Origin: a virus
Strand: one strand, 5' to 3'
DNA length: 64,000 nt
IMG/VR virus record: IMGVR_UViG_3300047443_000090
Location: 1-64,000 of that record
The notes below the pieces were generated by a model. The model was not told where the DNA came from and did no database searches. It saw only the letters and a program-made list of their open reading frames with translations. The position numbers were made by a program, and so were the translations under genes. This document shows positions 58,201 to 64,000 of this stretch, piece after piece (positions within the stretch are counted from its first letter, which is position 1; each line of letters begins with the position of its first letter).

Positions 58201-59090
58201 GCGTTGCTGGCGTGAAGTCGCCCGATGAATTGGACGCATGGGCGCTGGCGTGGATGAACGCCAATCAGGAATTGGTGCAGGTAGACGACTTGCAAGCCGC
58301 GCTGGGCTACAAGTTCAAGGGCTACCTTGCTACCGCCAACAAGATTGACGACGGCAAAGAGCGCTGGTTTAAGGTCGGCGTGGAGCAGAAATACTACTTC
58401 CACAAGCAGGCGACGGAAGCGCTGCGCGATGCTGTCTCCAATGGCCTGCTTACCGATGCCCTTATTGATGAATCGTCGTCATACACGGTGCCAACTTGGT
58501 TTGTTTCGCATAACCGTGATGCCTTTGCCGGTGTCCTGTTCACCGAAAACGGCGAGTACCGCGAGCTGAAAGTCGGCGTCGAGGAATTGCGCGCCCACAT
58601 GGGCCTCAATGCCAAAGCGCGCCTTTATGTCGAGAACATGGGCGATGCAATGTCTCTGGTGAGCTACTTTGTCGAGAGCGCATGGGCTAATCTGAAGGCT
58701 CTGGCGAAGAAGTGCAAGGCCGTGGCTGCGCTCGATGCCGCTGGCGTGGACGTGGATGGAATGCTGAAGGCTCTGAATGGCATTCCCGGTATATTATCTG
58801 CCACGCTGGGCATCAAAGACGAAATGAAGCCAGTGGATCGTTATTCGGCCAGCTATCTGTACAGGGCAAACGAATACGTCCTGCTGAAAACGGTGCGCGG
58901 TTCGGAAACGCATGAGAAAATCGCTTCGGCGGGCGCTGCTGGCCTGCAAGGGCGCACGTTCGATAATACTGCAAAAGCGTTCCGCGTGAACCTGAAGGAC
59001 AGCGAGGTATTCAGCGACGGCAAGCCGGTAGCATCGGTCGCAACACTGTTCGCGCACTTGGGCTTGAACATCAAGGACTTCACCCTGTAA
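52275..59090 (+). CDS. DarB-like giant methyltransferase-helicase
   Basis: 2271 aa, near the 2255 aa of P1 DarB. Residues about 140-340 hold an N6-adenine methyltransferase-like domain: DPSAGSGVF (SAM-binding motif I, about 175) and NVPFG in place of the usual NPPF (about 238). A helicase follows: GLGKT Walker A (about 894-898), DEAHN motif II (about 1052), QRNGRGVRQG motif VI (about 1492), an SNF2/DEAD superfamily-2 arrangement. The last 700 residues have no recognised motif. Such proteins protect phage DNA from type I restriction. The NVPF change may weaken catalysis. Confidence 0.85.
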   Translation: MRIFDDTSPGNPLANFKLAAEFAKLKKERTAIADQTDSASRLRLLKIGVRIRAIILELGKRPAPAPAPAPTQLQGTPAADTAKYYPEEGKRTKGQRQKDNNAAIALLAKIKAGEVAVTDAEREVLAKYSGNGGGLTDANGLTGSPYEYYTPKPIAGAVWGLLEELGFKGGTVLDPSAGSGVFTAMRPAGAVMTQIELDATSGAINGAINDGPTVSTTVSPFEAVAAATPDEMYDAIVTNVPFGDLAMRGDNPEKDKRFQKSNLQEYFVLRSLQKLKPNGLAAFIVPKSIMSGLSAKESKLRLSASMMAEFVGAYRLPNSIFTTASADVTTDLIVFRKFSREAATKIAELQEQNPALLSQANVLWDEFLSGKYFAGAGRKYILGEEGTTNGKYGEVAAIINDDSIANIAKLIKRFPHSHIDWALLNATETAPIVYNDGDVIHANGQTLEFKDGQWEALDSNSAEDKTMQALGPKMQKPLDCVNNGITWEQAKKWMDYEGIKGRHISIPSWLVAVGKASDGIPQSEFQGWWEAIAAGLSVMGLMQESSSVEPYNYKDGYPVLSAQLARVQSYGNKTFGRAAKLIKDGLLSIRNARAKGAYTPFWLGEIRASQDAVALTPTQLYEKVKYEAEDESGYVTVDRLREAMPDFDPLENAEWCVSADGKSVTHANDYYSGSYADFLQNAAAELEACNDPAIRAKLVMQHDAAKERLNMVDVSSMTFNLFTPHITMLQKLEFLRAYVSPDIFMTTDANGRDVFDIKQPSLGKFASEEEAAKHKSMQRFVKGYLKNQNITTQSKATDVEDDPAKEAALVMRIKEIADKAKAQFDAWARANDEIQAGLHTRLNSPDALRFIQEPDGTPLDIPNLNVADFKPHPYQYGAVRRFSRNFGGVLGFDVGLGKTLTALAATQYCQSIGVKRKTGFVVPNATLTNWKKEAGKAYLDTSDCLFVGLVVKNGKSKIDAAQVKADLNAIRENRHAKIFMTLEAFKMIPVRDETMAAYVTYLTENDDAYLLAEEDANKKKANIAADAKSKNVKATGEKSGAIPFFEDMGIDSLVLDEAHNYKNSKMTSSQFKGAKYLADPSKSQRGMDMQAKAWYVRGLTARNDGVLSLTATPVTNSPLEVYAMLTLALGEREVNAMYGVSGADSFMAGACDIEERDEENIVGIVRPIRVFSGLQNAGLLRRLLQTSAVIKTAEDVKADGLNISVPDADEVDTSVDIGQESFNKIIAYKEEYILAVAAVMAGGASEEDKLAGSPFNLIRKMTKVINDPELDSGVFVFKHDKAQADAAAKAIASFNAKNIVEERDYSDDNADPADIKTRIIKDVETGQSVTKFLITVRARAASSGKAIELLSTDYETQEALLKLLAANGIEPGVNISPKLAAVIENFRAEAATPRWMGQAKQIIFCDELSLHHKIKLALTQAVGVASGKIKIVNAVSVDTAGMQDVQDGFNADGEENKYTVVIANKKAEVGINLQKGTQAIHHMTIGWTPDSIHQRNGRGVRQGNPVSKVNVYHYDGEGTFDGYKRKLVGIKADWIGSLMSGDSSSIKIEGDMSKEDYEMLANAVGDATAMTRISEEIELRNQRQKRAAMKVSQLQSLRIIEAQTQWLAKFGVVAGRESQGFNAWIKSKLAAAATTRNTISGLRVRLDETEGPILAARLRKQIAELEAKRVEQLAMLGGLPVDSSGTPIAPTNDWSGISDEMKQTAAYANWQKAVNIAGRMSDEAAVSFNARASDGYSTDALEAFKTGDAAIIAGALAMVGDFVEHEGSLMVVRQPVYQRSGTELEGYDPVGKASTTLLRLTGAKFVTKGSPAWAASVQRAVALDVAAIESTTSGFSAGSVYLYSTFIADVRESLPVAIPSQSMSADSFTFRAPVFPFPIREDKKGGAMTEQIKAEQAPLIKSFDRYGYISLHDLRSVGEAVRGTSEAKVMALRVYAIAHKMRATPDDLMEIVGTDVSGTLESLGTLNDFFKALPSGVAGVKSPDELDAWALAWMNANQELVQVDDLQAALGYKFKGYLATANKIDDGKERWFKVGVEQKYYFHKQATEALRDAVSNGLLTDALIDESSSYTVPTWFVSHNRDAFAGVLFTENGEYRELKVGVEELRAHMGLNAKARLYVENMGDAMSLVSYFVESAWANLKALAKKCKAVAALDAAGVDVDGMLKALNGIPGILSATLGIKDEMKPVDRYSASYLYRANEYVLLKTVRGSETHEKIASAGAAGLQGRTFDNTAKAFRVNLKDSEVFSDGKPVASVATLFAHLGLNIKDFTL

Positions 59091-59097
59091 CCAGACC

Positions 59098-59119
59098 GCC
59101 GCCCCTTCGCCGGGGCGGC
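59098..59119 (+). other. GC-rich stem-loop after the giant gene
   Basis: GCCGCCCC-TTCGCC-GGGGCGGC, an eight-bp perfect stem. No T-run; may slow exonuclease decay of the very long mRNA or pause transcription. Confidence 0.6.
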
Positions 59120-59136
59120 ACTGAAGGAATAAAAAT

Positions 59137-59550
59137 ATGAGCGATACCGATTACAAGATTGACCCCGAATTCCTGCGCGGCAAACTGGCCGGGCTGCAAA
59201 AGCAAGTTGGCGCGGGCAAGCCGCTGCTGCCGATTTTCGTTGAGCAGACCCGCAAGGTGCTGGCGAAAGACCAGAATAACTACCTGCGGTATGGCCCCTA
59301 CTGGTGGGCTATCAAGCGCATCCTGCGCGCGGGCGGCGTGGCCGTGGGAACCTACGACGAGCCGATGTGGGCTACCGAGTACGAAATGAAGGGCGATGAC
59401 GGCAGCGTGAGCGCTGAAATCACTTTGCTGGCCGCGTGGGAGTTCGCAGAGGACAACATGGGCCAGTTCGGCGTGCTGACGAATGAATACGAGCTGGACG
59501 GTCGCACGTTCGTTCTGTTCGACCCGGATCAGACCGGGCGCGGCAAGTAA
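59137..59550 (+). CDS. 137-aa accessory protein
   Basis: Begins MSDTDYKIDPEFLRGKLAGL; includes DQNNYLRYGPYWWAIKRILRAGGV and an acidic end. Lies between the giant gene and a terminator. Function unknown. Confidence 0.72.
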   Translation: MSDTDYKIDPEFLRGKLAGLQKQVGAGKPLLPIFVEQTRKVLAKDQNNYLRYGPYWWAIKRILRAGGVAVGTYDEPMWATEYEMKGDDGSVSAEITLLAAWEFAEDNMGQFGVLTNEYELDGRTFVLFDPDQTGRGK

Positions 59551-59560
59551 AAGCAGGTTT

Positions 59561-59585
59561 AAGCCCGGTTCTCCGGGCTTTTTTA
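59561..59585 (+). terminator. Rho-independent terminator
   Basis: AAGCCCGG-TTCT-CCGGGCTT followed by TTTTATT. Same sequence as the terminator at 25131-25154 on the other strand; together with promoter copy G it forms the terminator-promoter cassette. Confidence 0.9.
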
Positions 59586-59606
59586 TTGCCTGCTGCAAAA
59601 AACCGC

Positions 59607-59635
59607 TTGACGGCATAAACGTGAGCGCATACAGT
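59607..59635 (+). promoter_or_regulatory. Repeated promoter, copy G
   Basis: TTGACG, 17 bp, TACAGT on the plus strand with the invariant GTGAGCGCATACA. The only copy on this strand. Drives the 59-aa gene and perhaps the 138-aa gene. Confidence 0.8.
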
Positions 59636-59681
59636 ATCGGTTATGTGCTGCGCACCGCGCGGCAGGCAACCGGAGAATAGT

Positions 59682-59861
59682 ATGAACGCAACCATCACCA
59701 GCAAGACCATCAATGCTTCTTTCGCTAGAGCTGGAACCCGCGTCGAAGTGATCCGCAAGTGCGCCGATGACGAGTGCATCCTCCCCAACGCTTACATCGT
59801 CCGGTTTGCGAACGACATACGGATGCGCCTTCATGCGCTCGATCTGGCGATTGACGCCTAA
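59682..59861 (+). CDS. 59-aa accessory protein
   Basis: Start at 59682 with CGGAG upstream; a longer in-frame start at 59643 lies almost at the predicted TSS. Beta-rich (ASFARAGTRVEVIRKCADDECILPNAYIVRF). Function unknown. Confidence 0.68.
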   Translation: MNATITSKTINASFARAGTRVEVIRKCADDECILPNAYIVRFANDIRMRLHALDLAIDA

Positions 59862-59870
59862 ACAACCAGT

Positions 59871-59890
59871 GCCCGCCCCGAGCGGGCTTT
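59871..59890 (+). terminator. Terminator-like hairpin
   Basis: GCCCGC/GCGGGC with loop CCCGA followed by TTT. Ten bases after the 59-aa gene stop. Confidence 0.6.
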
Positions 59891-59937
59891 GTCAGTAGAA
59901 GGCGGCGCACTGAGCGCGGCGATAATTGGAGAGAAGC

Positions 59938-60354
59938 ATGGCATTCAAGATCACAAAAACCGACGACAAACGAATCCGCGAGGCGCTGGAAAAGCTGGCC
60001 GCCGCCCGCTCGAAGCTCGAAGATGAAGTGTTCGTATTCAACGACGCGCAGGCCAAGGCGCGCGATGCCCTGCAAGTCCACATCGACGCCCACGACGAGG
60101 CGGCGCAGGAAGTGCGCGGGCTGATCGAGGATATTCACCGCGAGGCCGACGAGGAATTCGACGGCAAATCGGAGAAGTGGCAGGAGAGCGACAAGGGCGA
60201 GGCGGCCCGCGAATGGATCGACTCCGTTGAAGCACTTGTGGGCGAGATTGAGGACGCCGACGCTAACCAGCTCCCCGGCGGTATAGAGGCGGATAGCCTG
60301 CTGCCGAGCGACCCGGTTGATGAGTACGACGCGCTAGACAAGGAACCGCAGTAA
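59938..60354 (+). CDS. 138-aa acidic coiled-coil protein
   Basis: GGAGAG ribosome site. Long helix (REALEKLAAARSKLEDEVFVFNDAQAKARDAL) and a very acidic second half (DSVEALVGEIEDADANQL). Resembles small helical phage proteins near portals; function unknown. Confidence 0.74.
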   Translation: MAFKITKTDDKRIREALEKLAAARSKLEDEVFVFNDAQAKARDALQVHIDAHDEAAQEVRGLIEDIHREADEEFDGKSEKWQESDKGEAAREWIDSVEALVGEIEDADANQLPGGIEADSLLPSDPVDEYDALDKEPQ

Positions 60355-60366
60355 CCCGCCCAGTAG

Positions 60367-60387
60367 GCCCGCTTCGGCGGGCTTTTT
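60367..60387 (+). terminator. Rho-independent terminator
   Basis: GCCCGC-TTCG-GCGGGC followed by T5. Ends the small-gene unit before the portal gene. Confidence 0.88.
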
Positions 60388-60463
60388 CATTCGTGGAAAA
60401 CTCGCGCCAGCCGGGCGCAATGCACGCGCAACAATGATGGTTGACACATTACCGTGAGCAGCC

Positions 60464-62062
60464 ATGCTACAAGAACAATCCTCCAAAGCGCGCGGCTTTT
60501 TAGCCAAGGTGTTCGGCTCGAAGAACGTAGCCGCGAATACCATAACCGATGTCGAGCAGCAGGACGCCTTGACGGATGGCCTGTCTATTTCTACCCTGCT
60601 TGGCAGTACCAAGCGCAACGCCAGAAACCGCCAACAAATCTACATGAAGTGGCTCGATATGATCGGTGATCCGATTGTATCGACCGCATTGCGCCTGCAC
60701 GTCACGGCGGCGCTGGGCGGGCACGAAACATCGGGCGATGTCGTTTTCATCGAGAGCGCGCCGGAATTCAAGGATGACAAGGCATCGCAGAAGATTGTCG
60801 ATGAACTGCGCGCAGACCTCACCGGCATATTCAACCGCATTGCGTACACCGTCGCGTTCAACGGCGCGGGCTACGGCGACGCCTACGGGCGCGTGTACAC
60901 GGACGGCAAGAACGGCGTTGTTGATGTCTACGTGGACGAGATTGTCCATCCGTCGATGGTGACAGCCTACGAGCGCGGAAACACGACTGTGGGCTTTGTG
61001 GTCGCATCCGGGCAGAGGTTCACCGAGCGGCTGGACTTGCAACAGATGGCGCGCATGAAGATGCCGCGCATGGTCTACATTCCGCAGGTTCGCGCCTTGG
61101 AAAAGGCGATCCGCATCGCGCTCAAAGAAGATGATATCAACGCGCTCCCGATCCTCCCAGCCCTGTTCGGCGGATCGTTCCTAGACAGCGCAGAAGGCCC
61201 GTATGACGCGCTTTCGGCTGCGTTGGCTGGCTTGGTCGGCCAACGTGTTCTGGATTCGATTGACGAGTCTATGCTGACCGTCAATATGGACTCGATGACG
61301 AAGGAGCAGCGCAAGTCCTACATGGTCAATCTGAAGGCCATTTTGACCGCCTCGAAGAAGCGCGCCGAGGACGCAATCAGCAGCGGCAAGCCGGTTCTGT
61401 CGCGCGTCTATAACATCATGCCCACGTATGGCGAAAAGCAGTTGACGGCGCTTAACGGTAGCCTGACTGGCGGCGGCGGGCGCGGCCAAAGCGGCAGCAT
61501 CAGTATTGAGGACGTTCTGTTCCATGCAAAGCTGCTGTCCGGCGCAATCGGTATCGACCTCTCGATGCTGGGCTTTGCCGAGCTGCTGTCTGGTGGTCTT
61601 GGCGACGGCGGGTTCTTCCGCACGTCTGCGCAGGCCGCCGAGCGCTCGCGCCTGCTTCGCGTGGGGATGACGGAGTTTTTCAACCACATCATCAACATTC
61701 ACACCTTCAACAAATACGGCATGGTCTACAAGCCGAACGAGCGCCCGTGGATGGTCAACTTCTACGGCTCCATTTCCGCCCTTGAATCCGAACGGCAGCA
61801 CACGAAAACCGAATCCATGAATACCGGCGCGATACTGGCGCAAACGCTGGCCCAGTTGCGCGACTTGCGACTTGATGACAAGTCGCTTACCGAAATTCTG
61901 ACCAAGGTGATGCTGATGGATGAGAAGCAGGCCGAACTGATCGTCAAGGGCATGGCAAAGCCGCCGCCTGAAGATGGAGGCATGGGCGATATGGGCGGCG
62001 GCGGGCCGGGCGGCTTCGGCGGCAAGCCTGATGGCGCAGACTTTGGCGCGGGGCAGGAATGA
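60464..62062 (+). CDS. Portal-like protein
   Basis: 532 aa. NRQQIYMKWLDMIGDPIVSTALRLHVTAALGGHETSG, AFNGAGYGDAYGRVYTDG and MVYIPQVRALEKAIRI fit the portal family that forms the dodecameric channel at one capsid vertex. A helical middle (SKKRAEDAISSGKPVLSRVYNIMPTYGEKQL) and a Gly-rich tail (MGDMGGGGPGGFGGKPDG) follow. The terminase genes lie 43 kb away, an unusual separation. Confidence 0.78.
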   Translation: MLQEQSSKARGFLAKVFGSKNVAANTITDVEQQDALTDGLSISTLLGSTKRNARNRQQIYMKWLDMIGDPIVSTALRLHVTAALGGHETSGDVVFIESAPEFKDDKASQKIVDELRADLTGIFNRIAYTVAFNGAGYGDAYGRVYTDGKNGVVDVYVDEIVHPSMVTAYERGNTTVGFVVASGQRFTERLDLQQMARMKMPRMVYIPQVRALEKAIRIALKEDDINALPILPALFGGSFLDSAEGPYDALSAALAGLVGQRVLDSIDESMLTVNMDSMTKEQRKSYMVNLKAILTASKKRAEDAISSGKPVLSRVYNIMPTYGEKQLTALNGSLTGGGGRGQSGSISIEDVLFHAKLLSGAIGIDLSMLGFAELLSGGLGDGGFFRTSAQAAERSRLLRVGMTEFFNHIINIHTFNKYGMVYKPNERPWMVNFYGSISALESERQHTKTESMNTGAILAQTLAQLRDLRLDDKSLTEILTKVMLMDEKQAELIVKGMAKPPPEDGGMGDMGGGGPGGFGGKPDGADFGAGQE

Positions 62063-62844
62063 GCCTTTTCGACACCATAGCCAGTAAGGTTAAATCCAGT
62101 GTGGAAAGCAAGCTCCCCTCCATTGGTGTTGTAGGTGCGGCGCTTGGCGGGGCCGCTATCGGCAAGTTTGTTCCGAAGAAGTTTCAGGGGGCCGCCGCCC
62201 GCGCGCTGCGCGGCGACATCAGCGGCGCTATTTCCTCTGGCATTACCGGCTTCATTGCTGGCGCGGCTGCGAAAAAACTGGGAAAGAACAAGCTGCTGGG
62301 CGGCATCACAATAGGCGAGGCTCGCCGGATAGCGAGTGAAATTCAGTCGGTCAGCTATGCCAAGAAAAACCTGTGGTATCTGGAGCTTGGCGATGGTGCG
62401 GCGGTGGATGGTTTTGAGGACATCGCACACACGTTCAACCTCTTTGCGACTGATGTCTCCTTTACCCCTTGGACTATCCAAAGCGAGGCCAAAGACATAG
62501 GCATGGGCGTGATGGACATTGTGACCGGATCGGAGCGCACTGAGCTTCGCATCACCACATACGACGATACGGTGGGCACGATAAAAAGCTGGTTTGACGC
62601 AAAGTGCGCCTCTGTCTCGCGCCCTGATGGGACGATTGGCCTGCCGGTGGAATATCTGGTGAAAATCACCATAATCCAGTCGGCTACTGACGCAATCGGC
62701 GGCGCACTTTTCGGCAGCTACAAGCAAACATTCGTTATGCGCCCAACCTCGATTGAGGTTGAGCTGTCGCGCAGCGAGGACGCCTTGCAGCAGCTCCAAA
62801 TGACTTTTTCGCAGTTCGACACATTCATGTATCAAGGACAGTAA
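62059..62844 (+). CDS. Tail-tube/baseplate-cap-like protein
   Basis: 261 aa, ATGA overlap. The first 85 residues are Gly/Ala-rich and may be membrane-active (VVGAALGGAAIGKFVPKKFQ, ISSGITGFIAGAAAKK). The C-terminal 150 residues (DVSFTPWTIQSEAKDIGMGVMDIV..., TFVMRPTSIEVELSRSEDALQQLQMTFSQFDTFMY) resemble tail-tube or tube-initiator proteins of contractile tails. Family assignment is moderate. Confidence 0.58.
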   Translation: MSLFDTIASKVKSSVESKLPSIGVVGAALGGAAIGKFVPKKFQGAAARALRGDISGAISSGITGFIAGAAAKKLGKNKLLGGITIGEARRIASEIQSVSYAKKNLWYLELGDGAAVDGFEDIAHTFNLFATDVSFTPWTIQSEAKDIGMGVMDIVTGSERTELRITTYDDTVGTIKSWFDAKCASVSRPDGTIGLPVEYLVKITIIQSATDAIGGALFGSYKQTFVMRPTSIEVELSRSEDALQQLQMTFSQFDTFMYQGQ

Positions 62845-64000
62845 ATGTTTAATTCTGACCGCGATGGCTTTCTGATCCCCGACGCGCCACTTCGCACCGA
62901 CGAGCTGGCGCAGGGCATCATGGGCGTAAGGCGTAATACCGACACGATCATTGGTTTATTGAAGGGGCGGGCAAAGGCTGCAACCCTTCAGCGCGCCCGC
63001 GTTGTAGTGCAGGGCAGCGCCAGAGGCGCTACAGGCTCGCCATTATCCGCAGGCGAGCATCCGGGCGCACAGGCCCGCCGTGGGCCTTCAGGCGGCGCTA
63101 TGGGCTCGTCTGCCGATGCTGGCGCGCGCGTGGCGGGCGCGGCCCGCCGTGGACCGTCTGGAGGCGCTACGGACGCATTGCCAGAGCGTGACAGCCGTGG
63201 CCGATTCGTCGCAAAGCCAATCGGTGACGTGGCAAAGGCTGTTCGCCAGCTTACGCGGCAGCAGTCCCAGGATATGGCTGAAAATTCGCGCCGCGAGGCC
63301 GCGCGCGAAAACCGCGAGGGCGGCAGCGCGGCAGGCGGCGAGCAGCAGCGCGACGCGCGCGGGCGGTTTGGCGCGGGCGGCGGCGGCCCCAATGACGACA
63401 AGGAAGGCGGCGATAGCAAGAGCCTCACCCTTGCCATCCTGAAGGCTGCGGCTCAGGGCGGCGCTGCGGCGCTGGGATCGACTGAAAAAGTAGACCCGGC
63501 AATTGAATCGGCGCAGGAAATTCATGGCATGGTAAGCGGCGCGGTATCAGCGCTCAAAACTACCGGCAAACTTGGCATCGCGGTGGCCGGGCGCGCGTTC
63601 GGCAGCGCGAAAGAAAAGGATGTGCCGTGGTATCGCAAGCTGTTGCAGCAATTGAAGTTGATGCGCAGGGATGACGGCGAATTTCACCGTGCCGAGCTGC
63701 GCGCGCTGAATAACCGCGCTGGTGGCGGTGGCGGTGGCGGTGGCGGCGGTAGCGCGCTGCCTGACTGGGTGCCCAAGCTTCCGGGCGCTGTGCCTAAGCT
63801 GCTAGGGGCCGGTGCAAAGCTGCTTGGTAAGCTCGCGTTGCCAGCAGCCGCTATCGGGTCGGCTATCAAGTCATTTGGCACCAACACGAGCGATTATGCT
63901 GATCGCCTTGGGACAAAGGATGATGGCGGCATTGCAAAAAGCCTTGGCATACGCGCTGCCGGTGTGTTGGGCGACTTGGGGAGCACGCTCACACTCGGGC
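62845..64000 (+). CDS. Large tail protein, tail-lysozyme-like (3' truncated by window)
   Basis: 385 residues visible. N-terminal repeats ARRGPSGGA (twice) and two RGRF motifs (DSRGRFVAKPIG, DARGRFGAGGGG), a pattern seen in phage tail/tape-measure and tail-lysozyme proteins. A Gly-only run of ten residues (about 293-302) is a flexible linker. Then WVPKLPGAVPKLLGAGAKLLGKLALPAAAIGSAI and a TSDYADRLGT...SLGIRAAGVLGDLGSTLTLG segment, like domains that precede a peptidoglycan hydrolase. The catalytic part would be beyond the window. Confidence 0.6.
   Translation, partial: MFNSDRDGFLIPDAPLRTDELAQGIMGVRRNTDTIIGLLKGRAKAATLQRARVVVQGSARGATGSPLSAGEHPGAQARRGPSGGAMGSSADAGARVAGAARRGPSGGATDALPERDSRGRFVAKPIGDVAKAVRQLTRQQSQDMAENSRREAARENREGGSAAGGEQQRDARGRFGAGGGGPNDDKEGGDSKSLTLAILKAAAQGGAAALGSTEKVDPAIESAQEIHGMVSGAVSALKTTGKLGIAVAGRAFGSAKEKDVPWYRKLLQQLKLMRRDDGEFHRAELRALNNRAGGGGGGGGGGSALPDWVPKLPGAVPKLLGAGAKLLGKLALPAAAIGSAIKSFGTNTSDYADRLGTKDDGGIAKSLGIRAAGVLGDLGSTLTLG

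Noticed and set aside
53796-58403. 1535-aa open frame on the minus strand opposite the darB-like gene
   Set aside because: It is a shadow of a GC-rich gene: low-complexity composition rich in His, Arg, Leu and Val, no motifs, no ribosome site, and the opposite frame has clear methyltransferase and helicase motifs.
59607-59635. lac-operator-like match of GTGAGCGCATAC
   Set aside because: Similarity to GTGAGCGGATAAC is limited to a half-site; no LacI-family gene is in the window and the block is not symmetric.
60441-60466. TTGACA with GTGAGC before the portal start as an eighth promoter copy
   Set aside because: The -10 would fall on the start codon, the spacer differs and GTGAGCGCATACA is not kept.
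1-64000. CRISPR arrays, tRNA or rRNA genes, IS elements, integrase
   Set aside because: Read-through found no spaced identical repeats of CRISPR type, no cloverleaf-like sequence, no transposase and no tyrosine or large serine integrase.

Overview
The window looks like about 64 kb of a tailed-phage genome (prophage or, more likely, a P1-style phage-plasmid) from a GC-rich Gram-negative host. Betaproteobacteria such as Burkholderiales are my best guess, judged from base composition and protein style; this is not proven. Nearly all genes are short, tightly packed and often overlap by ATGA or TAATG. No integrase, tRNA, rRNA, IS element or CRISPR array was found. The case for a phage-plasmid rests on a ParA-like ATPase, a ParB-like protein, a serine resolvase and DarA/DarB-like proteins.

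Layout. 1-291 (-) holds the start of a ParA-type ATPase. 384-829 is a non-coding array in which GG dinucleotides fall in a strict 5-bp register. 816-6115 (-) is a recombination/partition operon: two microproteins, RecT, a PD-(D/E)XK exonuclease, a coiled-coil protein, RdgC, a ParB-like protein and a small protein; its promoter is at 6202-6230. 6469-7146 (-) is a CI/LexA-type repressor facing an early rightward promoter (7266-7294).

7371-18121 (+) is the early-to-packaging operon: small unknown proteins, DUF1364, a replication initiator with a lambda-P-like partner, several HTH proteins, DUF1064 and DUF1367, a small membrane protein, and small and large terminase. 18641-32872 (-) is a long accessory block of about 35 small genes, many cysteine-rich. 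It includes an H-NS-like fragment, a nucleotidyltransferase, a serine recombinase, an HNH-like protein and a DUF6283 protein. One rightward cassette (27492-28041) encoding a membrane and an exported protein sits inside it.

33025-42766 (+) holds baseplate and tail genes, a probable prohead protease and a tail fibre with its partner. 42763-45931 (-) is a second small-gene block. 46064-59090 (+) encodes four very large proteins of the polyvalent (DarA/DarB) class: a pyrophosphatase-like/DarA-like protein, an HExxH metallopeptidase-like protein, an LPD3-like protein, and a 2271-aa methyltransferase-plus-SNF2 helicase. 59137-64000 (+) has three small genes, a portal-like protein, a tail-tube-like protein and the start of a tail/lysozyme-type protein cut by the window end.

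Regulation. Seven copies of one promoter (TTGAC, 17-18 bp spacer, invariant GTGAGCGCATACA covering the -10) stand in front of separate accessory transcription units on both strands. They look like a dispersed regulon with a common operator. Major capsid, sheath and most of the tape-measure region are not in the window. No database search was possible; family names come from motif recognition.
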